From assembly GCA_963708865.1 (NCBI GenBank), contig CAVPUC010000002.1, positions 1 to 64,000 of the forward strand: a stretch of 64,000 bases of DNA, in the 5' to 3' direction. A program made the position numbers and the translations under genes. Below, piece after piece: positions 43,401-52,750 of this stretch; position 1 is the first letter of the stretch, and every line of letters begins with the position of its first letter. The notes beneath the pieces were generated by a model that worked only from the letters and a program-made list of their open reading frames with translations, made no database searches and had not been told where the DNA came from. The DNA comes from DAIDKA01 sp963708865. Lineage in GTDB: Bacteria; Pseudomonadota; Gammaproteobacteria; Steroidobacterales; Steroidobacteraceae.

Positions 43401-44196
43401 GACCCGGATCATTACCGCCGCCATCCTGGTCGCGCTGCTGTTGGTCATCGTCCTGTGGCTGCCGCCGGTGGCGACCAAGATCGCCATGACCGCATCGGTG
43501 CTGGCCGGTGCCTGGGAGTGGTCCGCCTTCGTGCGGCTGCGCAGCGTGGCCGCGCGGCTGGTGTATGTGCTCGCGGTGGCGGCCTGCCTGCTGATGCTCT
43601 GGAACCTGACCCTGGCGCAGCCGGCGTGCCGGCTGGTGCTGGTGGTCGCGCTGGCGTGGTGGGTGGTGGCGCTGCTGTGGGTGATCTGCGCGCCGCGGCG
43701 CGCGGCCGGCTGGTCGGCGGCACTGGCGGGGCTCCTCGCCCTGGTGCCCGCCTGGGTCGCGATGGTGCGGCTGCGGATCGATGTGCCACGCGGTGCGCAG
43801 TGGGTGCTCTTTGCCCTGTGCCTGGTGTGGGCCGCCGACATCGGCGCCTATGTCGCCGGGCGCAGTGTCGGACGGATCAAGCTTGCCCCGCAGGTGTCGC
43901 CCGGCAAAACCTGGGAGGGCGTGTTCGGGGGCCTCGCGGCTGCGGCCCTGGTCGCCCTGTGGGGCAGTCACTGGTTTGCGGTGCCGGCGCTTGAGTTTGT
44001 GCCGCTGTGCCTGGGCGTCATTGCCTTCTCGATCGTCGGGGATCTGACCGAGAGCCTGCTCAAGCGCTTTGCGGGCTTGAAGGACAGCGGCACATTGTTT
44101 CCCGGACATGGTGGCGTCATGGACCGCATCGACAGTCTGACCGGTGCCATGCCGGTGCTGCTGCTGGGGCTTACGGCGCTGGGAGTGGCCCAGTGA
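43393..44196 (+). CDS. cdsA: Phosphatidate cytidylyltransferase
   Basis: Activates phosphatidate with CTP to CDP-diacylglycerol for phospholipid synthesis. It is a 267-residue membrane protein with about seven to eight transmembrane segments. The CDS signature region reads KLAPQVSPGKTWEGVFGG and GDLTESLLKRFAGLKDSGTLFPGHGGVMDRIDS, with the conserved S-x-x-KR-x4-KD-x-G-x3-PGHGG pattern. The GTG at 43393 (VLKTRIITA) is chosen; it overlaps uppS. The stop overlaps the dxr start. Confidence 0.94.
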   Translation: MLKTRIITAAILVALLLVIVLWLPPVATKIAMTASVLAGAWEWSAFVRLRSVAARLVYVLAVAACLLMLWNLTLAQPACRLVLVVALAWWVVALLWVICAPRRAAGWSAALAGLLALVPAWVAMVRLRIDVPRGAQWVLFALCLVWAADIGAYVAGRSVGRIKLAPQVSPGKTWEGVFGGLAAAALVALWGSHWFAVPALEFVPLCLGVIAFSIVGDLTESLLKRFAGLKDSGTLFPGHGGVMDRIDSLTGAMPVLLLGLTALGVAQ

Positions 44197-45422
44197 GTCA
44201 AGCCGTGAAGGGCATTGCGATTCTCGGTGCGACCGGGTCCATCGGGGTCAACACCTTGGATGTGATCGCGCGCCACCCGGACCGCTACCGGGCGGTCGCC
44301 CTGGGCGCGCACCGCAATGTCGATCTGCTGCTCAAGCAGATCCAGCAGTTCCGGCCGCCGGTTGCGGCACTGACCGATCCGGTCGCCGCCTTGGACCTCG
44401 AGCAGCGCCTGCAGGCCTTAAGCCTGCCGACCCGGGTGCTGACGGGACCTGAGTCACTGGAGACCCTGGCGACGCTCCCCGAGGTGGACCAGGTCATGGC
44501 CGCGATCGTCGGGGCCGCGGGGCTGCGCTCGACGCTCGCCGCGGCCCACGCCGGCAAGCGCCTGCTCTTGGCCAACAAGGAGTCGCTGGTGATGGCGGGT
44601 CCCTTGCTGATGGCGGCGGTGCACGCGTCGGGCTGCGAGATCCTGCCCATCGACAGCGAGCACAACGCCATTTTTCAGTGCCTGCCGCTGGGCGCGCGGC
44701 CGGGCACGAGCCCCACAGGCGTGCGTCGGATCCTGCTCACCGCCTCCGGCGGACCGTTTCGCGACTGGAGCGCCGAGGCCATGGCCGCCGCCACGCCCGA
44801 TCAGGCCTGCAAGCACCCGAACTGGGTGATGGGCCGCAAGATCTCCGTGGATTCCGCCTCACTCATGAACAAGGGCCTGGAACTCATCGAGGCCTGTTTC
44901 ATGTTCGGCCTGCCGCCCTCCCAGGTGCAGATCGTCGTGCATCCGCAAAGCGTCGTGCATTCGATGGTCGAATACATCGACGGCTCGGTGCTGGCGCAGC
45001 TTGCCTGTCCGGATATGCGCACCCCCATCGCCTATGGCATGGCGTGGCCGGAGCGTATCGAGGCCGGCACCGACTTTCTGGATCTGATCCGCACCCGGCA
45101 GCTGGATTTTCTGGCGCCGGATCCGGCTCGCTTCCCTTGTCTTGCTCTGGCTCGGGCGGTAGCGGACACTGGCGGGCTGGCACCTGCCATTCTCAATGCG
45201 GCGAACGAAGTCGCCGTCACTGCCTTTTTGGAGCGCCGATTGAACTTTCCGGACATACCCGCGGTCATTGAATGTGTTCTTTCCAAGGCCAATGGGGCCA
45301 CAGCTGGCGGGGGGGAAATCCGCAGCATCGACGATGTCCTCGAGGCCGATGCGCAAGCGCGTGAGCTGGCCGTGGAGTTCTGCCGCACCCGTGGTGGACT
45401 TGCGAGGACCGTTCATGCGTAG
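44193..45422 (+). CDS. dxr: 1-deoxy-D-xylulose 5-phosphate reductoisomerase
   Basis: The second step of the MEP isoprenoid pathway, converting DXP to MEP with NADPH. The NADPH site is AILGATGSIG. Metal and substrate motifs include LANKESLVMAG, PIDSEHNAIFQCL, LTASGGPFR, HPNWVMGRKISVDSASLMNKGLELIEA and VHPQSVVHSMV. It starts with GTG at 44193 overlapping the cdsA stop; the restored length is 409 aa. Unlike the usual order, no rseP gene follows: bamA begins 70 bp downstream. Confidence 0.95.
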   Translation: MSQAVKGIAILGATGSIGVNTLDVIARHPDRYRAVALGAHRNVDLLLKQIQQFRPPVAALTDPVAALDLEQRLQALSLPTRVLTGPESLETLATLPEVDQVMAAIVGAAGLRSTLAAAHAGKRLLLANKESLVMAGPLLMAAVHASGCEILPIDSEHNAIFQCLPLGARPGTSPTGVRRILLTASGGPFRDWSAEAMAAATPDQACKHPNWVMGRKISVDSASLMNKGLELIEACFMFGLPPSQVQIVVHPQSVVHSMVEYIDGSVLAQLACPDMRTPIAYGMAWPERIEAGTDFLDLIRTRQLDFLAPDPARFPCLALARAVADTGGLAPAILNAANEVAVTAFLERRLNFPDIPAVIECVLSKANGATAGGGEIRSIDDVLEADAQARELAVEFCRTRGGLARTVHA

Positions 45423-45492
45423 GCGGACCCAGGAGCGCTACGCAAGACGGCATGCACATTCTTCCAACAACACTCGGGCCGGCACTCTGTTC

Positions 45493-48072
45493 ATGAAGCG
45501 ATTTGGATTGGTCACTACCCTCGCGCTGTGCGCGGGTACCACAGTATGTTCAGCCCAGACGCCGGCCGCGCCCGCCGATGCCACGGCGGGCCCGGTGCCC
45601 GCTGCGCCTTCGAATGCGGTGGTGGAGGATCCGTCGCTCGCTGACTTCACCGTCACGAACATCAGGATCGAGGGCCTGCAGCGCATCTCCGAGGGCACGG
45701 TCTACAACTATCTGCCGGTGAACATCGGGGACCACGTAACCCCGGCGCGCATTCGCGAAGCGGTCCGCTCGCTGTACAACACCGGCTTCTTCCGCGACGT
45801 GCAGATGCGCCGCGACGGTGGCACCCTCGCGGTGCTGGTGGTGGAGCGGCCGGCCATCGAGAGTTTCGAGATCACCGGCAACAAAGACCTCAAGACCGAG
45901 GATCTGCAGAAGTCCTTGCGCAACGTGGGACTGGCAGCCGGCAAGACCTTCGACCGCTCGGTCCTCGAGGAGGTGAAGGGCTACCTCACCGATACCTACT
46001 TCAATCGTGGCAAGTACGCGGTCAGCATCGATGAGAAGGTCGAGGAGGATTCGGGCAACCGGGTGAAGATCAAGATCACCATCAAGGAAGGCTCGCGCGC
46101 CAAGATCCGCACCATCAACATCGTCGGCAATCACGTCTACACCGACAAGGAAATCGGCAAGACCTTCGAACTGCAGACCCCGAACTGGCTGTCCTGGTAC
46201 AAGCAGGACGACCGCTACTCGAGCGAGTCCTTGACCGGCGACCAGGAGAAGCTGCGCTCCTTCTACATGGATCGCGGCTATGCGAATTTCCAGATCGAAT
46301 CCACCCAGGTCGCCATCGCGCCGGAAAAGGACGATATCTTCATCACCCTCAACATCGATGAGGGCGGCGTGTACAAGGTCGGCGACGTGAAGCTCGCCGG
46401 ATCCTTCCCGGTGCCCAAAGCGGAGCTCGAGCAGCTGATCCTGGTCACCAAGGGCGAGATCTATTCGCGCAAGCTGGTGACCGCCACGCAGGAGTTGATC
46501 CAGAACCGCCTCGGCCAGGACGGCTACGCCTTCGCCAAGGTGGATCCGGTACCGACGACCGACAAGGCGACCGGCATCGTGGCGCTCACCTTCTTCGTGG
46601 ATCCGGGCAACCGCGTCTACGTGCGCAACATCACCTTCTCGGGCGCCAAGCGCATCAATGACGAAGTGTTGCGACGTGAGATGCGGATTCTGGAGGGTGG
46701 CTGGCTGTCCAATGTGGGACTCGACCGCTCCAAGCAGCGCCTGCAGCGCCTGCCGTACATCACCAAGGTGGATTCGGAGACGACCCCGGTACCGGGCTCC
46801 TCGGACCAGGTGGACGTCGACTACAAGATCGAAGAGGGCCCGGGCGCCTCGCTCTCCGGCGGCGTCGGCTATTCGGAAACCTACAAGTTCGAGTTGAACG
46901 GCAACTACACCGATTCGAACTTCCTGGGCTCCGGTCAGCGCGTCGCGGTCAATCTCTCGGCGGGCGAATACAATAAGGTGTACAGCCTCTCCGAGACCAA
47001 TCCGTACACCAACGTCGACAACCTCACGCGAACCTATAACTTCAGCTACCGCGACAGCTCGCAGTTCACCTCGTCCTCCTCGGACTTCTCCACCAAGATC
47101 CTCACCCTGGGTGAGAACTTCGGTTATCCGCTGTCCGAATATCAGTTTCTGAACGCCGGCTACAACCTGCAAGCCGTGCAGCTGGTGGCCATCGAGGGCT
47201 CAAGCGCCCTGCAGTCACTGCAGTGGGTGCAGAACAATGGCCATACCTATAAGGCGACGGCCACGGGGCTGGTTTTTGATCCGACCACGGCGACCTACGC
47301 CGAGGGCGACTACGCTTTGGATGGCACGCGCTTCGCCGTCGCGCAGCTGCTGGCGGGTTGGAGCTACGATTCGCGCAACCGCGGCATCTTCCCCGATCGC
47401 GGCATGCACCAGACCGTCAGTGTCAGCTACACCCCGCCGATCACCGGGGTCTCGTACTACAAGGCGAACTACGAGTTCTTGAAGTACCTGCCCTTGTTCG
47501 GCAAGTGGGTCTTCGCCTTCACCGGCGATGTGGGCTACGGCGGGGGACTGGGCAAGACCCAGAATCTGCCGCCGTACGAACTCTTCTACGGCGGTGGCCC
47601 GGATTCGGTGCGCGGCTTCCAGGAATCGCGGCTCGGACCCAAGGACCAGTACGGCAATCCCTACGGCGGCAACCTGAACGTGTTGGCGCGCTCCGAGCTC
47701 ATCGTTCCGATGCCGCCCAAGATCGCCTCGAGCGCCCGGGTCAGCCTGTTCGTGGACGTGGGCAACGTGTTCTCGACCGGCAAATCGCCCCAGTTCTATG
47801 CGCCGCCCGGCACCCCCACCAATCCCGAATACAGCATCGGCAACGTGACGTTGGCGGATCTGAGCAATCCGGCGGTCCTGACGCCGATCAACTACGGCTT
47901 CGCATTCAGCCGGCTGAAAGAATCGGTGGGCATCTCGGTACAGTGGCTGGCGCCGCTCGGCCTGTTCCGGTTCAGCCTGGCCATCCCGCTCAATGCCCAG
48001 CGCGAGCTGGATGGCGTGACCTGGGGCGATGAGACCGAGCGCTTCCAGTTCTCGGTCGGCCAGGCGTTCTAG
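45493..48072 (+). CDS. bamA: Outer-membrane protein assembly factor BamA
   Basis: The essential beta-barrel insertase of the outer membrane. A signal peptide MKRFGLVTTLALCAGTTVCSAQ is followed by five POTRA domains (~residues 45-420; the first begins FTVTNIRIEGLQRISEGTVYNYL) and a 16-strand barrel. The conserved loop-6 motif VRGF is present (GGGPDSVRGFQ), and the C-terminus FSVGQAF ends in Phe. The 859-residue length is slightly above E. coli. An Ala/Pro-rich linker follows the signal peptide. I use the ATG at 45493. Confidence 0.95.
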   Translation: MKRFGLVTTLALCAGTTVCSAQTPAAPADATAGPVPAAPSNAVVEDPSLADFTVTNIRIEGLQRISEGTVYNYLPVNIGDHVTPARIREAVRSLYNTGFFRDVQMRRDGGTLAVLVVERPAIESFEITGNKDLKTEDLQKSLRNVGLAAGKTFDRSVLEEVKGYLTDTYFNRGKYAVSIDEKVEEDSGNRVKIKITIKEGSRAKIRTINIVGNHVYTDKEIGKTFELQTPNWLSWYKQDDRYSSESLTGDQEKLRSFYMDRGYANFQIESTQVAIAPEKDDIFITLNIDEGGVYKVGDVKLAGSFPVPKAELEQLILVTKGEIYSRKLVTATQELIQNRLGQDGYAFAKVDPVPTTDKATGIVALTFFVDPGNRVYVRNITFSGAKRINDEVLRREMRILEGGWLSNVGLDRSKQRLQRLPYITKVDSETTPVPGSSDQVDVDYKIEEGPGASLSGGVGYSETYKFELNGNYTDSNFLGSGQRVAVNLSAGEYNKVYSLSETNPYTNVDNLTRTYNFSYRDSSQFTSSSSDFSTKILTLGENFGYPLSEYQFLNAGYNLQAVQLVAIEGSSALQSLQWVQNNGHTYKATATGLVFDPTTATYAEGDYALDGTRFAVAQLLAGWSYDSRNRGIFPDRGMHQTVSVSYTPPITGVSYYKANYEFLKYLPLFGKWVFAFTGDVGYGGGLGKTQNLPPYELFYGGGPDSVRGFQESRLGPKDQYGNPYGGNLNVLARSELIVPMPPKIASSARVSLFVDVGNVFSTGKSPQFYAPPGTPTNPEYSIGNVTLADLSNPAVLTPINYGFAFSRLKESVGISVQWLAPLGLFRFSLAIPLNAQRELDGVTWGDETERFQFSVGQAF

Positions 48073-48168
48073 GGCGCCACCGCACGTATGGCGTTCAAGC
48101 AGCGGTCGATTTCCGCTATGATCCCCGTCCATTGGTTTGCATTGGGCTTTGCCCACGAGAGGAACATT

Positions 48169-48723
48169 GTGAAGCGCGTCGTAAGATCTTTGATTCTGGG
48201 TTCGGCTGCGACCTTGGTGCTGGCGGCGGCGCCGGCGTGGGCGGAGATGAAGATTGGTTATGTAAATTACAATGCTCTGCTCGCGGACTCCCCGGATGCC
48301 AAGGTCATCGCGGACGCGCTGCGCAACGAGTTTCTGCCGCGCCAGCGCGAGCTGCAGAACCTGCAGCAGTCGATCAAGACGCGCGAGGACAAGTTGACCA
48401 AGGACGGCGCCACGATGACGGACGACCAGCGCGCCCGTGAGGACAAGGATATCCGCGATGAGGAGCGTGAGCTGCAGCGCAAACAAAGCGAGGCACAGGA
48501 CGATCTGAATACTCGTCGCAACGAGGAGCTCTCGACGCTGCAGAAATCCCTGGTGGAAAAAGTCCGCGCCTTCGCCAAGACACAGAATTTCGATCTCATC
48601 TTAGCCGATGGCGTGATTTGGGCGACGCCGGCACTCGACATCACCCAGCAGGTGCTGGCGAGCCTCAACGCCTCCGCCTCGAAGGCTGCTCCGGCAGCGC
48701 CGAAACCGCCGGCCAGCAAGTAA
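48169..48723 (+). CDS. skp: Periplasmic chaperone Skp (OmpH family)
   Basis: A holdase that carries unfolded outer-membrane proteins to BamA. The GTG at 48169 follows a GAGAGGA site. The signal peptide VKRVVRSLILGSAATLVLAAAPAWA precedes the mature start EMKIGYVNYNALL. The body is a long charged coiled coil (tentacle arms; QRELQNLQQSIKTREDKL, EERELQRKQSEAQDDL) followed by the trimer-core strands FDLILADGVIWATPALDIT. A short Ala/Pro/Lys tail ends the 184-residue protein. The frame upstream of 48169 lacks export features. Confidence 0.92.
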   Translation: MKRVVRSLILGSAATLVLAAAPAWAEMKIGYVNYNALLADSPDAKVIADALRNEFLPRQRELQNLQQSIKTREDKLTKDGATMTDDQRAREDKDIRDEERELQRKQSEAQDDLNTRRNEELSTLQKSLVEKVRAFAKTQNFDLILADGVIWATPALDITQQVLASLNASASKAAPAAPKPPASK

Positions 48724-48747
48724 GCCGGCGGGGCAGAGCCGCCGAGC

Positions 48748-49737
48748 ATGGTGGTCACCCTCGGCGAGCTGGCGGTCCGCTTCGGGTGTGAGCTGCGTGG
48801 CGATCCGCTGCGCGAAGTGGACAGTGTCGGCACCTTGAGCGATGCGCAGCCGCGCGCGGTCAGCTTTCTCGCCGAGAGCCGCCATCGAGCCGCCCTCCAG
48901 CAGACCCAGGCCGCGGTCGTGGTGCTCGATGCGCGCTTTGCCGCGGACTGCCCGGTCGACGCACTGATCTCGTCCAACCCGCGCGCCACCTATGCGCGCA
49001 TCGCCGCCTGGCTCTATCCGCCACCCCCGCTCATTCCTGGCATCCACCCGAGCGCCGTGGTCGCGGCGGACGCGCGCATCGATCCGAGCGCGTGCGTCGG
49101 TCCGCTGGCGGTGATCGGCGCGCGCACCCAGATCGGTGCGGGCGCCTGCATCGGTCCGCAGTGCGTGCTCGGCGCCGATGTGGTGATCGCCGCGCAGGTG
49201 CGGCTGGTGGCGCGGGTCACGCTGTGTGATGGAGTCTCGCTCGGCGAGCGATCCTTGCTGCATCCGGGCTGCGTGGTCGGCAGCGACGGATTCGGTGTGG
49301 CGCTCGATCGCGGCGCGTGGTTGAAGATCCCGCAGGTCGGCAGCGTGCGCATCGGTGCCGATGTGGAGATCGGCGCCAACACCACCATCGATCGCGGCGC
49401 CATCGGTGACACGGTGATCGGCGATGATGTGAAGCTGGATAACCTGATCCAGATCGGTCACAACGTGCGTCTGGGCGCCCACACGGCGATCGCCGGTTGT
49501 ACGGGAATATCCGGCAGCACGGTCATCGGCGAGCGTTGCCAGATCGGCGGTGCCTGCGCCATCGGCGGCCACCTGCTGATCACCGATGATGTGCACATCA
49601 CCGGCTTCTCGATGATCAGTCATTCGATCCCGAAGCCCGGGGTATACTCCAGCGGAATTCCGTTTGAAGAGGCGCGTACCTGGCGCCGCATGGTGGCCCG
49701 GTTCAAGCGTCTGGGCCGCGAGAGCAAAGATGACTGA
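48748..49737 (+). CDS. lpxD: UDP-3-O-(3-hydroxyacyl)glucosamine N-acyltransferase LpxD
   Basis: The third lipid A step, adding an N-linked hydroxyacyl chain. An N-terminal uridine-binding domain (LGELAVRFGCELRGD, AVSFLAESRH) precedes a left-handed beta helix of hexapeptide repeats (ADARIDPSACVGPLAVIGARTQIG). Catalytic His-region motifs are IGSDGF-like VGSDGFGVA, NTTIDRGAIGDTVIGDDVKLDNLIQIGHNV. The 329-residue length is normal. Its 3' end overlaps fabZ by 8 bp. Confidence 0.95.
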   Translation: MVVTLGELAVRFGCELRGDPLREVDSVGTLSDAQPRAVSFLAESRHRAALQQTQAAVVVLDARFAADCPVDALISSNPRATYARIAAWLYPPPPLIPGIHPSAVVAADARIDPSACVGPLAVIGARTQIGAGACIGPQCVLGADVVIAAQVRLVARVTLCDGVSLGERSLLHPGCVVGSDGFGVALDRGAWLKIPQVGSVRIGADVEIGANTTIDRGAIGDTVIGDDVKLDNLIQIGHNVRLGAHTAIAGCTGISGSTVIGERCQIGGACAIGGHLLITDDVHITGFSMISHSIPKPGVYSSGIPFEEARTWRRMVARFKRLGRESKDD

Positions 49738-50185
49738 AGTCGTACAGTTTGATATCCACGGCATTCTCAAGCTGCTGCCGCACCGCTATCCGTTCCTGAT
49801 GGTGGACCGGGTGCTCGAATGCCGCGCCGGCGAGAGCATTCGGGCGCTGAAGAACGTCACCTTCAATGAGCCGTTTTTCACGGGCCACTTTCCGCAGCGG
49901 CCGGTCATGCCCGGCGTGATGATCATCGAGGCGCTGGCACAGACCGCGGGCATCCTGGCGTTCGTCACGGGCGGGGTGGTGCCGGATGCGGACACCAAGT
50001 TCTATTTTGTCGGCATCGACAAGGCGCGCTTCCGCAAGCCGGTGGAGCCCGGGGATCAGCTGATCCTCACCGCCCAGCTGATGCGCAGCTTCAAAGGGAT
50101 CTGGAAGTTCTCGAGCGCGGCGTTCGTGGGCGCGACCGAAGTGGCCAGTGCCGACATGATGGTCGCCCCCGAGGTGTCCAAATGA
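49730..50185 (+). CDS. fabZ: 3-hydroxyacyl-ACP dehydratase FabZ
   Basis: Dehydrates 3-hydroxyacyl-ACP in fatty-acid elongation. The hot-dog fold motifs are ILKLLPHRYPFLMVDRV, and GHFPQRPVMPGVMIIEALAQTAG with the catalytic His and Glu. The ATG at 49730 overlaps lpxD (ATGACTGA) and gives 151 residues, normal for FabZ; the frame upstream of it lies within lpxD. Confidence 0.95.
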   Translation: MTEVVQFDIHGILKLLPHRYPFLMVDRVLECRAGESIRALKNVTFNEPFFTGHFPQRPVMPGVMIIEALAQTAGILAFVTGGVVPDADTKFYFVGIDKARFRKPVEPGDQLILTAQLMRSFKGIWKFSSAAFVGATEVASADMMVAPEVSK

Positions 50186-50198
50186 CACCTTCCCGGTC

Positions 50199-50969
50199 AT
50201 GGTAGATCCGCACGCGCTGGTTTCGCCCCGGGCGCAGCTCGGCGAGGGCGTGAGCGTGGGGCCCTTTGCGGTGATCGGCCCCGAGGTCGTCATCGGCGCG
50301 CGCACCAGCGTGGGCGCGCACGCGGTGATCGAGGGTCCCACCCGCATCGGTGAGGACAATCAGATCTTCCCGTTCGCCGCCATCGGCGGGGCGCCGCAGG
50401 ACCGCAAGTACAAGGGCGAACCCACGAGGCTTACGATCGGGGATCGCAACGTGTTCCGCGAGTTCTGCACCATGAACCGCGGCACGGCCTCCGGCCGCGG
50501 CCTCACCACCATCGGTTCGGACTGCCTGTTCATGGCGTACTCCCATGTCGCCCATGACTGCTCGGTCGGCGATAAGGTGATCCTGGCCAACTGCGCGACC
50601 CTGGGCGGCCATGTGCAGGTCGGGGACTGGGTGCAGCTCGGAGGCCTGTCGGCCATTCACCAGTTCTGCAAGATCGGCGCGCATGCCTTCGTCGCCGGCG
50701 GGGCGATCCTGACCCGGGACCTGCCGCCCTACGTGATGATCGCGGGCAACCCGGCTGCACCGCACGCCATCAATTCCGAAGGGCTCAAACGCCGCGGCTT
50801 CACGCCCGAACAGATCCGCACGCTGCGCACCGCGTATCGCATCCTGTACCGCTCGGACCTGAAACTGGCGGATGCCATCGTTAAGCTCACCCGTCTTGCC
50901 GGGGAGTGCGCCGAAGTGCAGCCGCTGCTTGATTTCATCGATGCCTCCACGCGCAGCCTGGTGCGCTGA
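50199..50969 (+). CDS. lpxA: UDP-N-acetylglucosamine acyltransferase LpxA
   Basis: The first lipid A step, adding a 3-hydroxyacyl chain to UDP-GlcNAc. Hexapeptide beta-helix repeats fill the first two thirds (VSVGPFAVIGPEVVIGARTSVG). Conserved motifs include FPFAAIGGAPQDRKYKGEPT, EFCTMNRGT, the catalytic His in MAYSHVAHDC and IHQFCKIGAHAFVAGG. A C-terminal helical domain ends the 256-residue protein. Confidence 0.96.
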   Translation: MVDPHALVSPRAQLGEGVSVGPFAVIGPEVVIGARTSVGAHAVIEGPTRIGEDNQIFPFAAIGGAPQDRKYKGEPTRLTIGDRNVFREFCTMNRGTASGRGLTTIGSDCLFMAYSHVAHDCSVGDKVILANCATLGGHVQVGDWVQLGGLSAIHQFCKIGAHAFVAGGAILTRDLPPYVMIAGNPAAPHAINSEGLKRRGFTPEQIRTLRTAYRILYRSDLKLADAIVKLTRLAGECAEVQPLLDFIDASTRSLVR

Positions 50970-50981
50970 CAATCGGTAGCC

Positions 50982-52157
50982 ATGCATGAGCCGCTGGTAA
51001 TCGGCCTGGTTGCCGGCGAATCCTCCGGTGACACCCTGGGCGCCGCGGTGCTGGAGGCGCTGCGCCAGCGCGTCGGGGAGCTGCGCGCGGTGGGCATCGC
51101 GGGTCCCAAGATGCGTGCCGCGGGGTGTGAGGCGTGGGCCGACTCCCATACCCTGGCCGTCATGGGCCTCATCGAGCCGCTCGCCCATCTGCCGCGGCTC
51201 TTTGCCCTGCGCCGCCGCCTGGTGCGCGAGTTCACGCGCATCCGCCCGCAGGTGTTCGTGGGCATCGACGCCCCGGCGTTCAACATCGGACTTGAGGCGC
51301 AGCTGCGCCGCCGGGGCATTCCCACCGTCCAGTATGTGAGCCCCCAGGTGTGGGCCTGGCGGCAGGGACGGGTGCGCAGCATCGCCGCCGCCTGTGACCT
51401 GGTGCTGTGCCTGTTCCCGTTCGAGACCGAGTTCTACCGCGAGCACGGCGTTCGCGCCGAATTTGTCGGGCATCCGCTGGCGGATCAGATTCCGCTTAAG
51501 ACCGACCGGGCGGCGGCGCGCGCGGCGCTGGCTCTCGCGGCCGAGGCCCCGGTCATCGCGCTCCTGCCGGGCAGTCGCTTAGGCGAGGTGCGGCGCCTGG
51601 GCGAGGATTTCCTGCGCGCGGCCCAGTGGCTGGCGGCGCGGCGGCCGCAAGTATCGTTCATCGCGCCGATGGCCTCGCCCGAGGTGCGGGCGGTGTTTGC
51701 GGCGCAGCGTGCGCGGGTGGCGCCGGAGCTTGCCGTGCGGCTGTTCGAAGGGCAGGCGCAGACGGCATTGATCGCGGCCGACGCGGTGCTGGTGGCCTCA
51801 GGCACCGCCACCCTGGAGACCCTGCTGGTGCGCCGTCCCATGGTGGCCGCCTACCGCTTCAGCGCCCTCACCGCGTGGCTGCTGCGGGGCCTGGGGATGG
51901 TCAAGGTGCGGCATTTCTCGCAACCGAACCTCCTGACCGGACAGGCGCTGGTGCCCGAGTTCCTGCAGGAGGCCGTCAACGGCGAAGCGCTGGGGCGGGC
52001 GCTTGAGCAGCAGCTCACCGATGCCGCCGGTCGCGAGCGGCTCGAGGCGGAATTTCTGCGGGTGCACCGCCAGTTGCGGGTCGGCGCCGCCGATCAGGCC
52101 GCGCAGGCGATACTGCGCCTCGTGGAGGAGCGCCGATGCCGGCCCTCGAGCGGCTGA
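50982..52157 (+). CDS. lpxB: Lipid-A-disaccharide synthase LpxB
   Basis: A GT19 glycosyltransferase joining UDP-diacylglucosamine and lipid X. It starts GLVAGESSGDTLGAAVL, the LpxB donor-site motif, and contains GIAGPKMRAAGCEA, VMGLIEPLAHLP, QVWAWRQGRV and LLPGSRLGEVRRL, then ASGTATLETLLVRRPMVAAYR. The 391-residue length is standard. Its end overlaps rnhB by 22 bp. Confidence 0.95.
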   Translation: MHEPLVIGLVAGESSGDTLGAAVLEALRQRVGELRAVGIAGPKMRAAGCEAWADSHTLAVMGLIEPLAHLPRLFALRRRLVREFTRIRPQVFVGIDAPAFNIGLEAQLRRRGIPTVQYVSPQVWAWRQGRVRSIAAACDLVLCLFPFETEFYREHGVRAEFVGHPLADQIPLKTDRAAARAALALAAEAPVIALLPGSRLGEVRRLGEDFLRAAQWLAARRPQVSFIAPMASPEVRAVFAAQRARVAPELAVRLFEGQAQTALIAADAVLVASGTATLETLLVRRPMVAAYRFSALTAWLLRGLGMVKVRHFSQPNLLTGQALVPEFLQEAVNGEALGRALEQQLTDAAGRERLEAEFLRVHRQLRVGAADQAAQAILRLVEERRCRPSSG

Positions 52158-52750
52158 TTGCCGGAGTGGATGAGGCGGGGCGGGGGCCGCTGGCGGGTCC
52201 GGTGGTGGCCGCGGCCGTGATCTTGGATCCGCGCCGGCGCATCGCCGGCCTCAAGGACTCCAAGCAGCTGACGCCGGCGCGTCGCGAGACGCTGGCGGCG
52301 CTGATCCGCGCCCGCGCCCTGTGCTGGGCGGTCGGCTGGGCCGAATGCCATGAAATCGACACCCTGAACATTCTCGAGGCCACCCATCTGGCCATGCGCC
52401 GGGCGCTCTTGGGCCTGGCGGTGTGCCCGCGGCGCGTGCTCGTGGATGGCAACCGCCTGCCACGGCTGATGGATCTCGCCCCGGGCTGCGTCCCCCGCGC
52501 CATCATCAAGGGCGACTGCAGCGAGCCTGCCATCAGCGCCGCCTCCATCCTCGCCAAGACCCAGCGTGATGCCATCATGCGACGGCTGGACGTCGTTTAT
52601 CCCGGGTACGGTATGGCAGTGCACAAGGGCTACGGGACGGCGGATCATCTGGCGGCGCTGGTGCGCCTGGCGGCGTGCGCCATCCACCGGCGCAGTTTTG
52701 GACCCGTAACCGCACCGCGCGAGTCCGTACCGGTAGACTTTGAGGACTGA
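52136..52750 (+). CDS. rnhB: Ribonuclease HII
   Basis: Removes RNA from RNA/DNA hybrids and misincorporated ribonucleotides. The catalytic DEDD core is visible: AGVDEAGRGPLAGPVVAAAV, LKDSKQLTPARRE, VDGNRLPRL and the GDCSEPAISAASILAKTQRD segment. The 204-residue length is typical. Its stop overlaps the dnaE ATG (TGATG). Confidence 0.95.
   Translation: MPALERLIAGVDEAGRGPLAGPVVAAAVILDPRRRIAGLKDSKQLTPARRETLAALIRARALCWAVGWAECHEIDTLNILEATHLAMRRALLGLAVCPRRVLVDGNRLPRLMDLAPGCVPRAIIKGDCSEPAISAASILAKTQRDAIMRRLDVVYPGYGMAVHKGYGTADHLAALVRLAACAIHRRSFGPVTAPRESVPVDFED

Noticed and set aside
45550..47172. A 540-codon open frame antisense to bamA
   Set aside because: A shadow of the bamA coding sequence; low-complexity His/Val/Asp composition.
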